Source: Siphlonurus alternatus
Lineage: Eukaryota; Arthropoda; Insecta; Ephemeroptera; Siphlonuridae
Assembly: GCA_949825025.1 (NCBI GenBank)
Contig: OX463785.1
Span: 17,051,971-17,115,970 of the forward strand
Length of the DNA stretch: 64,000 bases
Direction of reading: 5' to 3'
Positions within the stretch are counted from its first letter, which is position 1. The number at the start of each line of letters is the position of its first letter. The position numbers and the translations under genes were made by a program. The notes under the pieces were generated by a model. The model was not told the DNA's origin, did not search any database, and worked only from the letters and a program-made list of their open reading frames with translations. Below, piece after piece: positions 60,462 through 64,000 of the stretch.

Positions 60462-63400
60462 TTAATTAAAGGGTGCGTAAAGCTAAATGTAATGTAGGTA
60501 TTACCTGATACAACCCCCATTATGGTCTATGCTACTGATGCATCGACACTATTGTCATATCTTGATGGAGAAATTTTTTAGAATGATTACTTATATATGT
60601 AATGGCAATATTTATTTTATTTATATTAATTCTTACCTCAAACATTAGAGCAACTACAGACAGACCATCGAAGAAGTCAGAGGCGTTTGCGACAGATCCG
60701 TATTCTCTCTTATAATGGACCATGTGGGCTTCCATACCGTAACTGTAAATAGATTTTTCTATATTATTATGTTAATCTTTTTTATTGTATTATTATTTAT
60801 TATTTAGTACTTAAATTTGCATGTGATAAGGCTTGGGGAAAAAAATAATAGAAGAAAAGTGTTAATGCAAAAAATGAATGACTTGTTTTACTTTGATTTT
60901 AAATTAAAACTCCCAGTCTTGTAGTTATTTTATAAAATGCAATTAAAATAGGCGTGGAAAACTTCTCCAACAATGAATTCAATCTTAAAAAAATTTGGCT
61001 GAATTTTTGACATCTTTTATAATCAGTATATTTTTAACGCCTTAAATAATGATTTTTCAGGTCTTTCGTTGCGTATTTTCAGTAGTCAGCATAAGCTATA
61101 TACTGACAGTATATACTGACTACTGAATACTGACTACGAAACACCTGAAAATCATGATTTAAGGCGTTAAAAATATACTGATTATAAGATGTCAAAAATT
61201 CAGCCAAATTTTTTTAATTCACTTCAACATGAAAAATAATTATGTAAATTATAATGTCTCACAATATTCCTTCACATTGATGTTCACTCCCCTCGTCCTC
61301 CAGCCCCCAGTGAAAGTGGACTTGTTCCAGAATGTAGTTTCCTCTGATCAGCGGCCCGCGGTCAAGGACTGGAGCATCTCCAGAGTAGTGCACCTCGACT
61401 GGAGAACGGAGATATATATGTACTGTACAATGTACACTCCTCGCCTTCAAAAATTTCCTACTTGCAGCCTTGGTAATCACCATGCCCCGTAAGGGCAATT
61501 TTCCGAGGCGACGACTGTACTTTTATTGTAATTATTTCTTCTTTTAATATTTATTATATGGAAATTTATTATTTAAAAATGTATGCACCCATAATGGACA
61601 ACCTACATAAATTATTTTCTGATTGTGTACCAATTTATGTTACTATACGAAAGCCTGGGGCGAGCCACCGTGGTGTAACCACAATTGCCGCCTATTTATC
61701 TCTATCTTTTATACTGTGATTTAATTTTGAATGATTTTTTTAGAGACCCGGAAATATTTTAAAGAAAATTTTTGAAAGAAAGAGGCATCAATATACGTCA
61801 ACTAAACTTTGCCTATATTTTTTTTAGCACTAGGCGTTAAAAAAAACTGAAAAAAAAGCAGAGAGTAGTGTTATAATTATTTGGTGCCCTCTATTCAGTT
61901 CTGCAATAAAAAATTCATACATAGGCTGTCCATGATGTTATTATAACTATATACTGTGCGTACTGTGCGTAGGTTTGTTAGAAAATACAGAATGAATTCA
62001 AAATAACAATAAAAACAACATATATAAAACCTGAGAATATAAAATTCATTGATCAATTTTCAATTGATTGTGCATTTATAAATATATCAATACTAATCAT
62101 GCATAATGTGTTAAAAATTAATACCAATATTTTCCATTAATAATATTCGTATCCTACCTGTATGTCCAGTATTGTAGAGAGTAAATCCACCTTCCCTGTA
62201 GTCGAAGTGACCCTCGAACTTTGGAGAGACGAGGGTCACTTGTTCACATGAAGACGTCAGGGCGACGGGGGATTGGCTGCTACCGTTGCAGAAGTCGAAG
62301 GTCGACGCCCAGGTATTTGGACCTGACACAAACCAGGGTGAAATTGATACAAATGGAATATTGACCTATTTTTTATTGCAGAAATGGATAGAGCGTGTAA
62401 AGTTATGCTACCCTGATTTTTTTCAGATTTTTTAGAGCCCAGGAACTATTTTTAAAAAAAATATTGAAAGTCCTTTTTGTGACGTCATGAGGCCCCCCCC
62501 CCCATCCTATCCTATCCTATCTTTTTCTTAAGGAGCGGCGCCTCGTGACGTCACAAAAAGAACTTTTTCAATAATTTTTTAAAAAAGTTCCCGGTTTGTA
62601 AAAATCTGAAAAAAAAATCATAGAGTAGCATAACTTTGCACGCTCTATCCATTTTTGCAATAAAAAAAATGAGGTCGATACTCCATTGAGTCCTATAAGT
62701 TTGTCTTAACATGTTTACATGCTATTCGACAGTACTCAGTATACTACAGTCGTCACCTCGGAAAATTTCCCTTTGCAGCCTTGTTAATCACCATGTCCTG
62801 TAAGAATAACATAGGGCATGGCTATTAACAAGGCTGGAAGTGGAAAATTTTTTCAAGACGATGACTGTACAATTTTGTGAATCCAAGAAAACTCGACTTA
62901 AAATTTGTTTTTTTTTTCCAGCTGAAAACACTGGAAAAATAAATTACATAAATAATTTATTAAATTTATATCAACGGTTAAGTATTCTAATTTGCATAAT
63001 TTTCAACTTCTTTATTAAAATAAAACATCCCTAAGTAATTGCTACAATTTGTTTCTCCATATAAAAAATCAAATGTTATACAGTTATAGTAATATAAACC
63101 ATCTTTACTGTAAAATACGATTCTATTTTTTAGAAATATAATATTGATGTTAAATCTGTTGACTCACCATTTTTGATTGAGTAACCGTACGACCTTGCTC
63201 CTCCAGGTAACAGCTGATCCACGCATGACGTCACACCTGAAACTAATTAGGTTTATAATGCAAGGAAGTTTCAGATATCGGAAGAGGCATTCACAAAGCC
63301 TTAAGGCCACATTTAGGGCTCGATAATTTAAGACCAGAAATTTTGGGTCTAAAAAGCATGCCTAAAATCAGGCTTTAAATAATCGAACCCTAAATGTGGC

Positions 63401-63966
63401 CTTAGGGCTTTGTGAATGCCCCTTATTAATGTAATTTAAAATTAATTTGTGTTATTTTTAACGTTTCTTTGGTTGTAAAGAACAAACATAATTATGATCA
63501 CGTCATATATTATTATGAAATTAACATACAACACATGCAATCTAAATATTAACCAAAAAATCATATTTAATTAAAATTAGATTATATATTGGATTATTGC
63601 AAAGTATATAGTAGTGATAGTTGAAAAAAGCAATTAACAAAATTAAATGTGTAATTGTAAGAATATTACGTTAAAATAGAATTATTTTAAAATGTTTATT
63701 TTAATTAATTGATAAATAAATAAATTATGAAATTAAATTAGTAACAAATTGGTATTACTTAGTTTGTTTTTAAAAAAATCAGATGTATCGTATAAACACA
63801 AATATTTTTTTTTTAAATAATAACACAAAATCCACTTGAAAGAATTAAAGCAGCAGATATGTCAATTCTTTATTATTTTGAGTCATTAGAAATAGAACAA
63901 CAAATACTTACGGTGATAATTAAATGCCACTAGTAGTGCAAAAGTGAAAACAAAATGTTTAGTCAT
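58465..63966 (-). CDS. CA8: secreted alpha-carbonic anhydrase, CA7 paralogue, 287 aa
   Basis: Exons in transcript order: 63912-63966, 63168-63236, 62158-62322, 61263-61398, 60637-60742, 59179-59409, 58465-58566 (864 nt). Leader [15 protein letters not shown], then [15 protein letters not shown] and GPNTW. Zinc ligands H124, H126, H148; shuttle H95; E135; T231; bridge cysteines C53 and C235. Intron positions and phases equal those of CA7. The large exon at 59179-59409 and the last exon are nearly identical to CA7 over coding sequence and part of the flanks, whereas exons 1-3 differ more. Start codon lies 35 bp from the window edge, so its promoter is outside. Introns carry two MITE-1 copies, three hairpins of other families and a TA tract. 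Confidence 0.93.
59766..59893. repeat. TACAGTCGTCGCC-family hairpin
   Basis: Ends TACACTAGTTGCCTCTGAAA and its complement, with GTAGCCTTGTTAAATCACCA inside. Lies in a CA8 intron. Confidence 0.65.
60386..60455. repeat. (TA)n microsatellite
   Basis: About 70 bp of TA repeats with one TT step, in a CA8 intron. Confidence 0.95.
60985..61217. repeat. TTAA-flanked foldback
   Basis: Arms AAATTTGGCTGAATTTTTGA and its complement, extending to ACGCCTTAAATAATGATTTT, with TTAA on both sides. It ends 46 bp from the CA8 exon at 61263. Confidence 0.75.
61433..61520. repeat. TACAGTCGTCGCC-family hairpin (short)
   Basis: Ends TACACTCCTCGCCTTCAAAA and GAGGCGACGACTGTAC; the second internal arm is deleted. 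Located 35 bp from the CA8 exon ending at 61398. Confidence 0.65.
61594..61936. repeat. MITE-1, divergent copy
   Basis: Ends AATGGACAACCTACATAAAT and TTCATACATAGGCTGTCCAT; the core has lost much of its symmetry, so it is an older copy. Confidence 0.65.
62352..62687. repeat. MITE-1, TGGAGTATTGACC subfamily
   Basis: Full copy with ends AATGGAATATTGACC and GGTCGATACTCCATT. TGACGTCA occurs on both arms; there is a short C-run and a TATCC repeat in the middle. It starts 30 bp from the CA8 exon ending at 62322. Confidence 0.8.
62745..62870. repeat. TACAGTCGTCGCC-family hairpin (best-preserved copy)
   Basis: Ends TACAGTCGTCACCTCGGAAA and GACGATGACTGTAC, inner arms GCAGCCTTGTTAATCACCAT, core GTAAGAATAACATAGGGCAT. 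Good reference for the family. Confidence 0.75.
63283..63423. repeat. Hairpin element, ATTCACGAAGC-end family (variant)
   Basis: Ends AGAGGCATTCACAAAGCC and GGCTTTGTGAATGCCCCTT. The arms (TTAAGGCCACATTTAGGGCT) are unlike those of the 651 or 23347 copies although the tips match. Confidence 0.7.
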
Positions 63967-64000
63967 CTCGATGCTTTGGTTCAATAAACGCTGCTTATTT

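Overview
The window is a stretch of an AT-rich eukaryotic genome, almost certainly from a marine invertebrate animal. The genes have spliced introns with GT...AG borders and encode secreted animal-type proteins, and the intergenic DNA is full of foldback transposons. A mollusc or other lophotrochozoan is my best guess, because arrays of secreted alpha-carbonic anhydrases are known in shell-building animals. The species cannot be fixed from this sequence alone.

The protein-coding content I can support is one gene family: eight complete alpha-carbonic anhydrase (CA) genes in a tandem array. I call them CA1 to CA8 from left to right. CA1 (6730-12967), CA2 (14462-20093), CA4 (27270-33784), CA5 (38289-43969), CA6 (47134-51645), CA7 (52467-56888) and CA8 (58465-63966) are on the minus strand. 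CA3 (21719-26348) is inverted, on the plus strand. I assembled each gene exon by exon from the reading frame, splice signals and family motifs. Every model closes in frame from an ATG with a hydrophobic leader to a stop, giving 275-312 residues. All keep the three zinc-binding histidines. None has a visible membrane or lipid-anchor tail, so they should be soluble secreted enzymes.

The eight genes fall into three groups. CA1, CA2, CA4 and CA5 have eight exons and an intron directly before the GSLTTPPC motif; CA4 and CA5 are recent duplicates. CA7 and CA8 have seven exons, no intron at that place, and are recent duplicates. CA3 and CA6 also lack that intron and have lost the N-terminal WGY...GPxxW segment, the proton-shuttle histidine and the usual cysteine bridge. 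CA3 also carries a 0.4-kb inverted-repeat insertion inside its coding region, which is either a new intron or a knockout.

The left flank (1-6729) and the intergenic gaps hold no gene I can support. They contain at least five families of inverted-repeat elements: (i) a ~330-bp element with TGGACAAC or TGGAGTATTGACC ends; (ii) foldbacks flanked by TTAA; (iii) hairpins ending in ATTCACGAAGC; (iv) short hairpins starting TACAGTCGTCGCC; (v) elements ending CTGCGTTTACATG. There are also a hAT element nested in another transposon, SINE-like and retroelement tails, and long microsatellites including a ~570-bp pure TTGG tract. Several insertions lie exactly at CA splice sites, so transposition, gene conversion and intron change all seem to be reshaping this array.
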